This document shows positions 43,884-52,257 of a DNA stretch of 64,000 nt, one piece after another. Below the pieces are notes generated by a model. The model saw nothing but the letters and a program-made list of their open reading frames with translations. It had not been told where the DNA came from and searched no databases. The position numbers and the translations under genes were made by a program. Location of the stretch: NCBI RefSeq assembly GCF_016899725.1, contig NZ_JACLYU010000006.1, positions 1 to 64,000 on the forward strand, given 5' to 3'. How positions within the stretch are numbered: position 1 is the stretch's first letter; each line of letters opens with the position of its first letter. Source of the stretch: Bifidobacterium pullorum subsp. saeculare. Its GTDB lineage: Bacteria; Actinomycetota; Actinomycetes; Actinomycetales; Bifidobacteriaceae.

Positions 43884-44885
43884 ATGGCGAATCACCGCAA
43901 GAACACCCCGACCCTGAAGTCCCTGAGCAAGCGGCAGTGGATGAAATTCTCGGCGGCGGTGGCGGGAATCGCACTTGTGGCGGCGGCGGGAGTCGTCTCC
44001 ACACGGTTCTTCTATCAGTCCCAAGACACCGGCACCTCGCAGATCACCGCGTTCTCGGCCACCGCACCCCAGGCCGCCTCCCGTGGCACGGCCCGCGAGG
44101 GTTTGCGCGGCGCGGACGCGGGCACCTCCTACGTGACCGTGGTCATCAACGGCGACAAGACCACCGTGCTCGGCAGCGACTTCACCGACGTGAAGTCCGT
44201 GCTCCAGGCCGGCGGCATCTTGCTCGACCCAGACGACACCGTCGAGCCCTCGCTGGATACCAAGGTCACCGAGTCCACTGTGGTCACCATCAACCGCGCG
44301 GGCGCGGATGTGGAGACCGCTGAGACGCCGATTCCGTTCAACGAGGTGCGCAAGGAGACCGCCAGCCTGCCCAAGGGCACCGAGAAGGTGGAGCAGGAGG
44401 GCGCCCAGGGCGTGATGGAGACCACGAGCCTGGTCACCCGGGCCGGAGATAAGGTCATCTCCTCGAATCCCATCACCTCGTATGTGAAGACGGCCCCGGT
44501 GGACAAGGTCATCCTGGTGGGCACCGGCTCCACGCACGTCTCCTCCGGTTCCGCCGGAGCTTCCCTGGGCACTACGGTGCCGGCCAGCGAGATGCAGCAG
44601 TGGGCGCATGACTACTTGCTCTCCAGCGGCTACAGCGAGGCTGATTTCTCCGCGGCCGTGTACATCATCAACCACGAGTCCGGTTGGAACCCCACCGCCA
44701 AGAACCCGAGCTCCGGCGCCTACGGTCTGCCGCAGGCCCTGCCCGGCAGCAAGATGGCCTCCGCCGGCGCCGACTGGGCCACCAACTACCAGACGCAGTT
44801 CAAGTGGTTCGTCAACTACTGCAACGCCCGCTACGGCTCCATTCAGGGCGCGTACAACTACTGGCTCTCGCACCACAGCTACTGA
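43884..44885 (+). CDS. DUF348/G5-domain cell-wall protein with lytic-transglycosylase-like domain
   Basis: A 333-residue exported protein related to actinobacterial resuscitation-promoting-factor-type proteins. The N-terminus is basic with a membrane segment at ~22-45. A DUF348 repeat (VTVVINGDKTTVLGSDFTDV) and a G5 domain (GTEKVEQEGAQGVMETTSLV) follow. The C-terminal ~85 residues resemble the lysozyme-like fold: HESGWNPTAKNPSSGAYGLP with the catalytic-type glutamate, then a NYWLSHHSY ending. The start at 43884 has GAGGAG 5 nt upstream. Expected to act on peptidoglycan outside the membrane. Confidence 0.9.
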   Translation: MANHRKNTPTLKSLSKRQWMKFSAAVAGIALVAAAGVVSTRFFYQSQDTGTSQITAFSATAPQAASRGTAREGLRGADAGTSYVTVVINGDKTTVLGSDFTDVKSVLQAGGILLDPDDTVEPSLDTKVTESTVVTINRAGADVETAETPIPFNEVRKETASLPKGTEKVEQEGAQGVMETTSLVTRAGDKVISSNPITSYVKTAPVDKVILVGTGSTHVSSGSAGASLGTTVPASEMQQWAHDYLLSSGYSEADFSAAVYIINHESGWNPTAKNPSSGAYGLPQALPGSKMASAGADWATNYQTQFKWFVNYCNARYGSIQGAYNYWLSHHSY

Positions 44886-44949
44886 TCTTCGGCCGGCTGC
44901 GGGCTGCGGGCTGCTGACTGCCGGCTACTGACCACTGACTGCTGGTAGG

Positions 44950-44991
44950 CGGACCGACTGCGGCCGGCGACGGACCGACTGCGGCCGGAGG
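44950..44991. repeat. 21-bp tandem repeat
   Basis: Two 21-bp units sharing CGGACCGACTGCGGCCGG lie directly upstream of the -10-like TAGGGT at 44996-45001. Confidence 0.7.
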
Positions 44992-44995
44992 ATGT

Positions 44996-45001
44996 TAGGG
45001 T
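44996..45001 (+). promoter_or_regulatory. -10-like hexamer of the 45009 gene
   Basis: TAGGGT ends exactly 7 nt before a GTG at 45009, which is immediately followed in frame by an ATG. Confidence 0.4.
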
Positions 45002-45008
45002 GGGCCCT

Positions 45009-45434
45009 GTGATGACGTTCAACCGGTATATGTTCCTGCGCATGTGGGTGGAGGCCCTCGGCGCCGCGGCCTGCCTGGCCCTCATCGCCGTGGGAGGCGC
45101 CCTGGAGGGGGTCATCGTCGCCGGCGTGGTGGCACTGGTCTGGGCCGCCGGCGAGGTGTGGGCGGCAACGGTGCTGCAACGCCGTCATCCGCGGCGTGAC
45201 GAGCTTTCGGACGAGAACCAGAAGCAGGCCATGCAATTCGCGCTCATGGCGCTGGTCGCCGTGCTGGTCCTCATCGGATTCGCGGATACCGTGGCCGGGC
45301 TGTTCTCCACCGGCGACGTGAGGATCCATCCGATGCTGCTGCCGGCGCTGGCGATGGCGGCGCTGGCGGTCGCCGACGCACGCTACCTCTGGCTGGAGCG
45401 CGGGGATATGAAAGACGACGACGATGAGGACTGA
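45009..45434 (+). CDS. Small integral membrane protein
   Basis: A 141-residue protein with four hydrophobic segments (about residues 13-30, 33-52, 77-96, 104-125) and an acidic end. No enzyme motif was recognised. The GTG at 45009 fits the 7-nt leaderless pattern; the ATG at 45012 is the alternative. Its end overlaps the start of an XRE-family regulator gene by 11 nt. This pairing of a multi-span membrane protein with a short XRE regulator ending in EDMFSFDDE is common in Actinobacteria and Firmicutes; the role is not established. Confidence 0.8.
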   Translation: MMTFNRYMFLRMWVEALGAAACLALIAVGGALEGVIVAGVVALVWAAGEVWAATVLQRRHPRRDELSDENQKQAMQFALMALVAVLVLIGFADTVAGLFSTGDVRIHPMLLPALAMAALAVADARYLWLERGDMKDDDDED

Positions 45435-45636
45435 CCTCAAGGCGCGCCGTCTAGCGCGTGGGCTCAAGCAATCGGAGCTGGCAGACCTGGTCGATGTGCG
45501 CCGCGAGACGATCAGCCGGCTGGAGCAGGGGCAGTACTGCCCTTCCCTGCGGCTGGCGATGGACCTGGCGCAGGTGTTCGGCGTCACAGTGGAGGATATG
45601 TTTAGCTTCGACGACGAGAAGAACGCCGGTAGCTGA
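45424..45636 (+). CDS. XRE-family DNA-binding protein
   Basis: A 70-residue single-domain regulator. The helix-turn-helix covers residues 4-60 (LKQSELADLVDVRRETISRL, EQGQYCPSLRLAMDLAQVFG) and ends VEDMFSFDDEK, as in the short YozG-like group. Its start overlaps the stop region of the membrane protein gene, so the two are coupled. Interleaved inverted repeats at 45731-45790, downstream, are plausible operator sites for it or another regulator. Confidence 0.9.
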   Translation: MRTDLKARRLARGLKQSELADLVDVRRETISRLEQGQYCPSLRLAMDLAQVFGVTVEDMFSFDDEKNAGS

Positions 45637-45730
45637 AGATGGGGATTCGCCCGGCGGGTTCGCCGGCAGTGAACCGGCGCCCGGTGGCGCATCGGCGTGT
45701 CGCGCGGCGGCACCCCCTCAGGCGGGGGTA

Positions 45731-45790
45731 TCACGTGATGTCCGTGTCACGCCGTGCGACAACAACCTCACATGGCGTGACAATGTTGTC
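45731..45790. promoter_or_regulatory. Interleaved inverted repeats upstream of surface-protein gene
   Basis: TCACGTGA (45731-45738), TCACGCC/GGCGTGA (45747-45753 and 45774-45780) and GACAACA/TGTTGTC (45758-45764 and 45784-45790) are nested within 60 bp. They lie ~130 bp upstream of the surface-protein start and resemble regulator binding sites. Confidence 0.5.
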
Positions 45791-45914
45791 TCTTCCCCGG
45801 AATTCCGCCGTTCTTGTGTTACGGACCACTGTTCGCGCGGCGTGTATAGTGACCAATCGGATCCACCTGAACCCCCTCTGCGAGGGGAAGGGCAATGATT
45901 CAAGGAGGTATGTG

Positions 45915-46544
45915 ATGAAGAAGAAAATTATGGCCCTGCTTGCGGCCATCGCCACGGTGTTCGGCCTGGGCTTCGGCGCCAGCACCGCCATGGCTGCCCC
46001 TGCCGTTCCGTATGCTCCGGCGATCCAGGGCACGGTGACCTACGACTCCACGAACCGCACTCTGACCGCCGCCATCGATTCCGGTGGCGCTGTGGACGCC
46101 GGCTACAAGTATGTGTACGCCCAGTACGACTCCACGCTGGTCTCCAGCGTGGAGCTCGCCGCCGCCTTCGACCACACCCAGTATGTGGGCGAGGCCAAAG
46201 CCGACGTGTTCACGGTGCGCATCCATCTCACCGATAAGGCTGTGAAGAACGCCACCAAGATCTACGTCAAGTTCTACATGTGCAAGACGCAGAAGGCGGA
46301 TCCGACCGCTGAGGATATTCAGAACTGGCTTGCCAGTGGCGAGGCTCTTCAGGTCAAGGGCACCGAGCAGGACCTCTCGGTGAGCTTCAACATCCCGCAG
46401 GTCGGTGAGCAGACCGAGTCCTCCGAGCCGTCCGGCTCCACCGCGAAGACCGGCGCCGCCGTGGCTCCGTATATCGTGGCCGTGCTCCTGCTCGCCGCCG
46501 CCGGCATCGCGCTGATGGCCGTGCGTAAGAGCACCACCCGCTGA
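45915..46544 (+). CDS. Small surface protein with C-terminal membrane anchor
   Basis: A 209-residue protein with a clear signal peptide (KKKIMALLAAIATVFGLGFG, cleavage near AMA-AP), a ~130-residue extracellular beta-rich domain with no recognised family, a short Ser/Glu linker and a C-terminal membrane span followed by RKSTTR. AKTGAA just before the span resembles a sortase motif (LPXTG) without the leading LP. The start has a perfect AAGGAGG 6 nt upstream. TATAGT at ~45846 is the best -10. It is followed by a strong terminator, so it is a single-gene unit. Confidence 0.85.
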   Translation: MKKKIMALLAAIATVFGLGFGASTAMAAPAVPYAPAIQGTVTYDSTNRTLTAAIDSGGAVDAGYKYVYAQYDSTLVSSVELAAAFDHTQYVGEAKADVFTVRIHLTDKAVKNATKIYVKFYMCKTQKADPTAEDIQNWLASGEALQVKGTEQDLSVSFNIPQVGEQTESSEPSGSTAKTGAAVAPYIVAVLLLAAAGIALMAVRKSTTR

Positions 46545-46589
46545 ACCGGCGCAAAGCCACCGGCTTAGTCCGGCGGTGATTGACTGATG

Positions 46590-46626
46590 AAGATTCCGGC
46601 ATGGGGTTCCATGCCGGAATCTTTTT
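46590..46626 (+). terminator. Strong rho-independent terminator
   Basis: A perfect 15-bp stem (46590-46604 with 46609-46623), 4-nt loop GGTT and a run of five T (46622-46626) follow the surface-protein gene. Confidence 0.95.
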
Positions 46627-46680
46627 GTGTTATTGATACCGGTCGGGGTGCATGCCGCTCCGCGGCATGTGATCGGACGT

Positions 46681-46725
46681 CTGGGATACTGGGATGCCTG
46701 GGATACTGGGATGCCTGGGATACTG
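46681..46725 (+). repeat. 17-bp tandem repeat containing TGGGATACT
   Basis: The 17-bp unit CTGGGATACTGGGATGC is repeated twice plus 11 bp. Each copy contains TGGGATACT, which matches an extended -10 (TGnGATACT). The repeat lies ~40 bp upstream of the EPS membrane-protein gene, so copy number could affect promoter strength. Confidence 0.7.
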
Positions 46726-46763
46726 AAACACGTGGGAGACTCAAGCAAAAGGAGCCAAAGCCG

Positions 46764-48113
46764 ATGACCGTTCTGGAACGCCGTATCGCACCCGTCGTGT
46801 TCTGCGCGGCCGTGCTGTTGCTGCCGGTGGACGGCCTGGTCTACGGCGTGCAGATGCCATACTGGAGCCCGATCAGCCCGGTGCTGTTCCTGGCGTACGT
46901 GCTGCTCAACGCCCGCCGGCTGCCGTGGGCGCTGCGCCGGCATCCTTACGTGCCAGTGATGTTCTGCGCGATGGCCGCGGTCAGCGTGGTCGGCTGGGTG
47001 ACCATCGGCGTGAATCCGACGTATTTGGGACGCACCACGCTTGCCGTGACGGCGGCGATGGCGCTCGTGCTCGCGTTGTCGCTCGCGTTCGACCGGTCCC
47101 CCGAGGCAGGCGGTATTCGCCCGCATACCGTGGTCACGGTCGCGGTGGTGGCGTATGCGGCGGCCTTTCTGTTCGGTGTGTTCACCTGGCTGGCCGAGCC
47201 CGCGCACTTCGGCTGGGGCGCCGTGCAGCGCACGCTGAACCCGGTGTTCCTGCGCCAGTATTTCAGCTCGCGCCCGCAGTTCCTGTTCGCCGAACCCAGT
47301 TACATCGGCATGCATCTGTACGGTGTGCTGCTGCCGATGTTCTGGCTGACGCGCGACAGGCGACTGCCAGTGCTCATCGCCATCTTCGCCGTGGGCGCGC
47401 TGGCGATGGGGTCGGGCGCGCGCATCGCGGTGGACAGCGCGGTGGCGCTGGTGCTCGTCGCGGTTATGATGGTCCGTTGGCGCCGGCTGGCGCGCAATCC
47501 CCGGGCGTTGGCCGGCGCCGTGGCCGGCCTGGCCGCGGCCGCCGTCGCCGGCGCGGCGGTGGTGCTGTCGCAGCCAAGGCTGCGCGAGGTGTTGACCGGT
47601 GGGCTGCTGTCCAGCGATGCGTCGATGTCGGCCCGCCTGCTACGCACGGTGGCGCCGCTGATGGCGGGGCTGCGCGACCCCCTGCATCTGTTGTTCGGAT
47701 TCGGCGCAGGCAATCTGGGGGTGGCGATGGAACGCGGGTACGGCCCGGCCATGGCCTGGTATACGGCGCACGGCGGCATGATGACGCAGGAGATCGAGGA
47801 GATGCGCCATCCATTCGCGCCGACGCTCAACCGCGCAGGCAATGTGTTCACCATGAACGCGTATGCCTCGTTCGTCACCGAGTTCGGCCTGCTGCTGGCC
47901 ATCGCCGCGGTGGTGCTGCTGCTGGTGCACATCACGCGGCATCACGCGTGGTCGAAGACCACGGTATGTTGGTTGCTGCTGCTGGCCTATCTGTACGCAC
48001 AGTTCGAGGCGTACGCGTTCTACGCGCTCCCCCTGTTCCTCTGGGCCACGGGCCGCCGGCGGGGTAGCCGTTCCGACGCCTGCCCACGGGCCGTGCGGCG
48101 GCTCGTACAATAG
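46764..48113 (+). CDS. O-antigen-ligase/polymerase-like membrane protein
   Basis: A 449-residue polytopic protein with about ten membrane spans. A large external loop near residues 290-360 contains LFGFGAGNLGVAMERGYG and the FAPTLNRAGNVFTMNAYASF segment, the arrangement seen in Wzy/WaaL-type polysaccharide polymerases and ligases. AAAAGGAG lies 9 nt before the ATG. It precedes a low-molecular-weight tyrosine phosphatase gene, a pairing typical of exopolysaccharide loci. A specific role (polymerase or ligase) cannot be fixed. Confidence 0.75.
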   Translation: MTVLERRIAPVVFCAAVLLLPVDGLVYGVQMPYWSPISPVLFLAYVLLNARRLPWALRRHPYVPVMFCAMAAVSVVGWVTIGVNPTYLGRTTLAVTAAMALVLALSLAFDRSPEAGGIRPHTVVTVAVVAYAAAFLFGVFTWLAEPAHFGWGAVQRTLNPVFLRQYFSSRPQFLFAEPSYIGMHLYGVLLPMFWLTRDRRLPVLIAIFAVGALAMGSGARIAVDSAVALVLVAVMMVRWRRLARNPRALAGAVAGLAAAAVAGAAVVLSQPRLREVLTGGLLSSDASMSARLLRTVAPLMAGLRDPLHLLFGFGAGNLGVAMERGYGPAMAWYTAHGGMMTQEIEEMRHPFAPTLNRAGNVFTMNAYASFVTEFGLLLAIAAVVLLLVHITRHHAWSKTTVCWLLLLAYLYAQFEAYAFYALPLFLWATGRRRGSRSDACPRAVRRLVQ

Positions 48114-48159
48114 GAGCCGGGCCAAGAAGGCCGGTGTATCCACACTGCCAAGGAGAGTT

Positions 48160-48702
48160 ATGCGCGTTCTGTTCGTCTGCCATGGCAACATCTGCCGTTC
48201 CGCTCTGGCGGAATATCTGCTGCGCGCCGCATTGCCCGCGGGCGCGGACGTCGAGGTGGCCAGCCGCGGACTGCTGGACATCGGTCCGCGCACAATGGAT
48301 CCCCAGTACCTCGATTGGCTGGCGGCCCGCGGCATCGACGCCTCCGGCCATCACGCCGCCCAGGTGAGCGGGCAGGACGTCTCCGACGCCGGGCTCATCC
48401 TCCTGTTCACCGACCAGCAGCTGAGCGAGCTGTGCGAGCGCTTCCCCACCGCCTCGCGCAAGACCTGGCTGCTCACCGATTTCGCCGCGCTCGCGCAGCG
48501 TTGCCTGGCCGACGGCGACCTCGCCTCCGCAGCCACCCCCGGGCGCCGGCTTGCCGCCATCGCCGAATGCGCGCCGTTCAAACGACCGTTCCTGCCCCAT
48601 CCGCAGGACATCGAGGACCCGCACCACGAATCGGCGCAGCTGTACGCGGATGTCGCGGCCCGCATCGATGGCGCCGTCAGCGCAATTGCCGAGGTGCTGT
48701 GA
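48160..48702 (+). CDS. Low-molecular-weight protein-tyrosine phosphatase
   Basis: A 180-residue cytoplasmic phosphatase. The P-loop CHGNICRSALAEYLLR (CX5R) is at residues 8-23, and the acid-bearing loop is LPHPQDIEDPHHES near residue 150. Such enzymes (Wzb/Ptp type) dephosphorylate the tyrosine kinase of capsule/EPS export. The start has AAGGAGAG upstream. It lies 46 bp after the polysaccharide-ligase-like gene. The loop before the general acid is longer than in textbook members. Confidence 0.92.
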   Translation: MRVLFVCHGNICRSALAEYLLRAALPAGADVEVASRGLLDIGPRTMDPQYLDWLAARGIDASGHHAAQVSGQDVSDAGLILLFTDQQLSELCERFPTASRKTWLLTDFAALAQRCLADGDLASAATPGRRLAAIAECAPFKRPFLPHPQDIEDPHHESAQLYADVAARIDGAVSAIAEVL

Positions 48703-48855
48703 GCTTCATATCGCGGCCCAGCCATGGAACTGACGGCGCCCGACGCATCTGCGGTCTCCGCCGGCAACGGCGAGCGCGACAGGTCAGGCATCCACTGGGC
48801 GACGAACCATCAGAGTCTGCAACGGCTGTTTCCTGACCGGAAGAGCCCACTGGAA

Positions 48856-49098
48856 TCAGCGGGATTCACTGTCCGCTCTCTTCTGAATCTCCATGACTTT
48901 AACGGCGACGCGCAAAGCGTCTTGATGGGAGAGCCGACCATACACTGGCGTATCGTCCCACGCAATGTCATCGGCGGTGATTCTCGCGACCTTGTCGCAA
49001 CGAACCACACATGGTTTACGTAACCCGGCCTCACGCCAATCCAGCAACGGGACATCATCTGGGGCATAGCGCCACGTATTACCCGTGATCTTCAACAT
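48856..49098 (-). CDS. Toxin-like small protein (possibly PemK/MazF-like)
   Basis: An 80-residue protein whose ATG overlaps the preceding small gene's stop (ATGA), the usual toxin-antitoxin layout. The segment KPCVVRCDKVARITADDI and the following YGRLSHQDALRVAVKVMEI resemble the C-terminal half of PemK/MazF toxins. The N-terminal half of such a toxin (the RPxLV region) is not seen, so the assignment is tentative. Whether it is a shortened toxin or a different family needs a profile search. Confidence 0.55.
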   Translation of the reverse strand: MLKITGNTWRYAPDDVPLLDWREAGLRKPCVVRCDKVARITADDIAWDDTPVYGRLSHQDALRVAVKVMEIQKRADSESR

Positions 49099-49349
49099 CA
49101 GGGCATACGCCCGCCCGTTGCGGCATCCACCTTGGGCTCCATGACGTTCATACGGGACTCATCAAACGCAAGAACCGGATATCCCTCATCGTCGAGTTCG
49201 ACATCACCACTCGGGGAATCAAAAGACTCGATGAAGGACGCCAGCATCTCGTCAGGCGAAACACCACAGTCATAGGCATAGTTCATGAACCGGGCCAAGG
49301 CGGCATCGCTGACGCTTATCGGCCTCGGGGAAAACGTAACAGCCGTCAT
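49098..49349 (-). CDS. Antitoxin-like small acidic protein
   Basis: An 83-residue acidic protein. The start at 49349 has GGAGGTGG 3 nt upstream. The N-terminus (FSPRPISVSDAALARFMNYA) could be a short DNA-binding or dimerisation part; the remainder is acidic, as in antitoxins that neutralise by their C-terminus. The stop overlaps the toxin-like gene start. No family was recognised with confidence. Confidence 0.55.
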   Translation of the reverse strand: MTAVTFSPRPISVSDAALARFMNYAYDCGVSPDEMLASFIESFDSPSGDVELDDEGYPVLAFDESRMNVMEPKVDAATGGRMP

Positions 49350-49413
49350 CGTCCACCTCCATTCACGACATACAGTGTCTAGGCTTCCATTGCTGAACTG
49401 ACCTGATTCTCGG

Positions 49414-49548
49414 TCCACTCCTATCATCAAAGAGACTTGCGCCGCCTAATGCTCATAGTACTCAGCCTCGGCCTGCTGCACCACAATCCCCGGTTCCCAC
49501 GAATCCACCGGGAAACGTACCGGCAGCGTCTGCCGCTGTTCGCGCAGG
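49414..49548. repeat. 135-bp direct repeat, copy 1
   Basis: This segment matches 52892-53027 at roughly 80% identity. On the minus strand both encode the same kind of C-terminal peptide ending VVQQAEAEY-E-H and a stop, so they are 3' ends of two paralogous genes whose bodies are gone. The copies flank 3.3 kb of ATPase debris and the DprA-PRTase pair. Confidence 0.8.
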
Positions 49549-49574
49549 GTTCGCCGGCATGGCCTGCCGTGGAA

Positions 49575-49975
49575 GCGTCACTCCCCCAAGGAGCCAGTCG
49601 ATGATGTTCTGCCCTTGGATGCCGTTGCGGCTGTAGGGGAATTCGTCCAGGGAGAGCACGGTCTTGGGGTAGTTGTCATGGATGGCCCCGAACGCGCCGA
49701 ACTCGCGTTCGCGGGTCGGTCCCTCCGCGCACAGGTAGGTGACCTGGAAATAGTGGGTGCGTCCGGCGCGGGTGGCAACGAAGTCGACCTCCTTGTCACC
49801 AACCTTGCCGACGGTAACCGTATAACCGCGGCGGCGCAGCTCGAGGTGGACGATGTCCTCGAGGGTCCGGTCGATCGCCGAGGCGTTGTCCATGCCGGCC
49901 GCCTGCCTGAGGCCGGGGTCCACGAGATAATACTTCTCGTCGAAACGCAGCAAACGCTTGGTTTGAAGTGTCGAT
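49575..49975 (-). pseudogene. C-terminal fragment of AAA+/DUF4143 ATPase
   Basis: The frame reads TKRLLRFDEKYYLVDPGLRQ, then LEDIVHLELRRRGYTVTVGK and DKEVDFVATRAGRTHYFQV, ending near NIIDWLLGG. This is the C-terminal DUF4143 nuclease-like half of the common ATP-binding AAA_14/DUF4143 proteins. The N-terminal ATPase with Walker motifs is absent: sequence homology stops at ~49975. At the other end the frame runs on into unrelated sequence joined to repeat copy 1. It is a remnant. Confidence 0.8.
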
Positions 49976-50429
49976 GATCATCGTCGCGTCGCCTTCCCGT
50001 GTTCACGTAGTAGTCGCCGTCGCGCATCCATCCGTCGGAGTCGTCGATGGTGTCGGTCATGCCTTCGTCGGGCTGCTCGCAGCGCCTGCGATCCCATTGC
50101 CTCCACATGCCCTTGCCCGGCAGACAGGTCGGCCTCGTACGTGGAGTACCGGTTGGACACATGCTCGGGCAGAAACCGGTGCGCGCCCAGCCGCAGATCC
50201 TTGTGTCAGATCTCGAGCGTACTCGCGCCGATCCACAGGTCCACCGACGCGCCAATGCGCAGGTACAGAGCCGCACACGAGAGAGAAAAGGCACTGTTTT
50301 TCCTTACCGTGGTAGAAATCTGTATAGAGGATTTCCTCTTGCCATTAGAACCACCGTGTCCGCTGATCAGATGTATGGCGACTTGACGCCCGGTCGGAGT
50401 TGAATAGGAGCAAGAAGGAGACATCTACG
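49976..50429. other. Decayed region upstream of dprA-like gene
   Basis: No intact gene. One minus-strand frame reads plausible protein (VSNRYSTYEADLSAGQGHV at ~50100-50160) but is broken on both sides. The last ~130 bp are AT-richer and probably hold the promoter of the dprA-like gene. Confidence 0.5.
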
Positions 50430-51431
50430 ATGGACAGCAGCACGCTGCGCGAGGAAAACGCCGCGCTTCTGGCGCTCGTACGTTCCTGCGAGAAGCCTGA
50501 CACGTGGGCCTCCCTCACCAATGAGTGCGTGGTCAGGGGAAGCGCGGTCACCGTGTATGAGCACCGGCTGGATCCCATTCGTCACCCCTATCCGGACGAT
50601 TGGCATGACCCGCAGGGGACTCTTTTCGACGATGCCGCTTCCCAGCCCACCGACATGCAGTCGGACAGGCTCAGACGTGAGCGGATACGGGCGCTTGCCG
50701 ACCTTGACGTTTGGAAGGATCAGGGACTCGACTTCGTGTCAGTATTCGATCCGCGTTTCCCTTCCCGGCTGCGTGCCACCGTCGATGTGCCCCCGTTCCT
50801 CTTTGCCGATGGTACTCTCGTTCCCGACGATAGGGGCGTCAGTGTCGTCGGTTCCCGTCACTGCACACCCGAGGGCATGCGGTTCGCGCGTGCCTGCGCC
50901 GGCATGCTCATCGACAGAGGACTGACGGTCGTTGCCGGGCTGGCCAAAGGAATCGACGCCTTCGCCCATCGCACCGCTCTGGAACAGGGCGGCCGTACCG
51001 TCGCGTTCATCGGCACCGGTATCCGTCGTTGCTATCCGCCCGAGAACCGTGATCTGCAGCGTGAAATCGCCGAGCATGGCCTCGTTCTTTCCCAGTTCTG
51101 GCCGGATGCCGCTCCTACCAGGCATTCCTTCCCGATGCGCAACGCACTTATGTCGGGCTATGGCATTGCCACCATCGTCGCCGATGCCGGGGAGCATTCC
51201 GGTACGCGCATCCAGGCACGTCAGGCGCAGCGTCACGGGCGTCCCGTCATCATCAACCGTATGGTCCTAGACAAGGCCAAGTGGGCACGCGACCTTGCCC
51301 ATCGCCCCGGAATCTATATTGTCGGCGATGCCGCCGAGGCTGCCCACGCGCTTGATGACATCCAGCGTATCGATACAGGGGTGGACCAGCTCATCAGGAA
51401 CATTCTTCAGGCAGAAACGGCCTACGCATGA
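50430..51431 (+). CDS. DprA/Smf-like Rossmann-fold protein
   Basis: A 333-residue SLOG-superfamily protein. The Rossmann core has SVVGSRHCTPEGMRFA at ~145, VVAGLAKGIDAFAHRTALEQ at ~170 and IGTGIRRCYPPENRDLQ, as in DprA. The ~100-residue N-terminus is acidic and the C-terminal winged helix of chromosomal DprA is not evident. AGAAGGAG precedes the start by 9 nt. The stop overlaps the next ATG (ATGA at 51428-51431), and that gene encodes a zinc-ribbon phosphoribosyltransferase (broken here). Such DprA-PRTase pairs differ from the competence gene and have been suggested to work in nucleotide signalling or defence; this is from memory and inference. Confidence 0.82.
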   Translation: MDSSTLREENAALLALVRSCEKPDTWASLTNECVVRGSAVTVYEHRLDPIRHPYPDDWHDPQGTLFDDAASQPTDMQSDRLRRERIRALADLDVWKDQGLDFVSVFDPRFPSRLRATVDVPPFLFADGTLVPDDRGVSVVGSRHCTPEGMRFARACAGMLIDRGLTVVAGLAKGIDAFAHRTALEQGGRTVAFIGTGIRRCYPPENRDLQREIAEHGLVLSQFWPDAAPTRHSFPMRNALMSGYGIATIVADAGEHSGTRIQARQAQRHGRPVIINRMVLDKAKWARDLAHRPGIYIVGDAAEAAHALDDIQRIDTGVDQLIRNILQAETAYA

Positions 51432-52257
51432 GTTCCCTGACACTCTACGCCCGAGACTTTGAACACCGTATGGATATGCTCATCGGCAGTTACGCCCGCA
51501 ACGTCGTCTACAGTAGTACCCATGGCCATGTCTGTCCCGTATGCGGTGGCCCTAAGCAGGACAAGTATAGTTTCTGCATATCTTGCGAGAGGGAACGCCA
51601 GCAGGCGAAAAGTCAGAATCTAGCGCTCGCTGATATGGTCCGCATAAGTATCTACGCTTCAGAATACGACGACCAGGCATACCGCGTCATGGAGGGCTAC
51701 AAGAATCTTGGCAGTCCCGCCGTCAAAGATTATCAAAACGTTGTCAAATACATCCTTGGCGACGCCCTCATGATTCATCGAGCTTGCATCCCCATGGCAA
51801 CGGGGGCAACGCCAACCTCATGGTCGGTCGTGCCTCCAGTAAGAGTAGCCCCAGATACGGCACCAACAGCGTCCTTGCTCGGCTTGTATCGCCTCACCTG
51901 TCTGACATTCCTATGTTCAGCATCGTCTCCAAGAGCGCGAAGAAACGCGCTGTGATTGACCCTGACGCCTTTGCGCTTGAGACTACGCCCAATCCCGATG
52001 CACTCAACCATGTTCTTCTGATTGACGATTCCTAGACTACCGGCGCCACCATTCAATCCGCGGCAGCCATGCTAAAACGAGCCGGAGCCAGCCGAGTCAC
52101 TGCCTACTGTATCGCCCGTATCCTCGCTCCCAACTGGATTGCACACAACTACGGCGACAAAATATCTCAAGGCTTTTCCAACCTCGAGTTTCAGCTCCGA
52201 TGCCCATGGACGACACGCCCCGGTAACCAATGCGAAGGACTTGCCTCATGGGATTAA
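51428..52257 (+). pseudogene. ComF-like phosphoribosyltransferase, broken
   Basis: The first ~135 residues carry a zinc ribbon (CPVCGGP and CISCERE, residues ~37-60) and a linker. The frame changes at ~51,840, after which the phosphoribosyltransferase domain continues (GTNSVLARLVSPHLSDIPMF). The PRPP-binding loop reads VLLIDDS, then an in-frame TAG at 52033-52035, then TTGATIQSAA. Most relatives have a residue at the TAG, so this is a nonsense change. Two lesions make it a pseudogene unless it is suppressed. It was translationally coupled to the dprA-like gene. Confidence 0.85.

Noticed and set aside
46681..46725. CRISPR or VNTR inside a coding region
   Set aside because: It lies upstream of the start codon at 46764, which has its own AAAAGGAG, so the repeat is not translated.
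49442..49570. IS3 transposase remnant
   Set aside because: The peptide ending QQAEAEYYEH superficially resembles an IS3 OrfB end (ENEYYEHQAAQ at 57250), but the sequence before it does not match, so it is reported only as a repeated gene tail.
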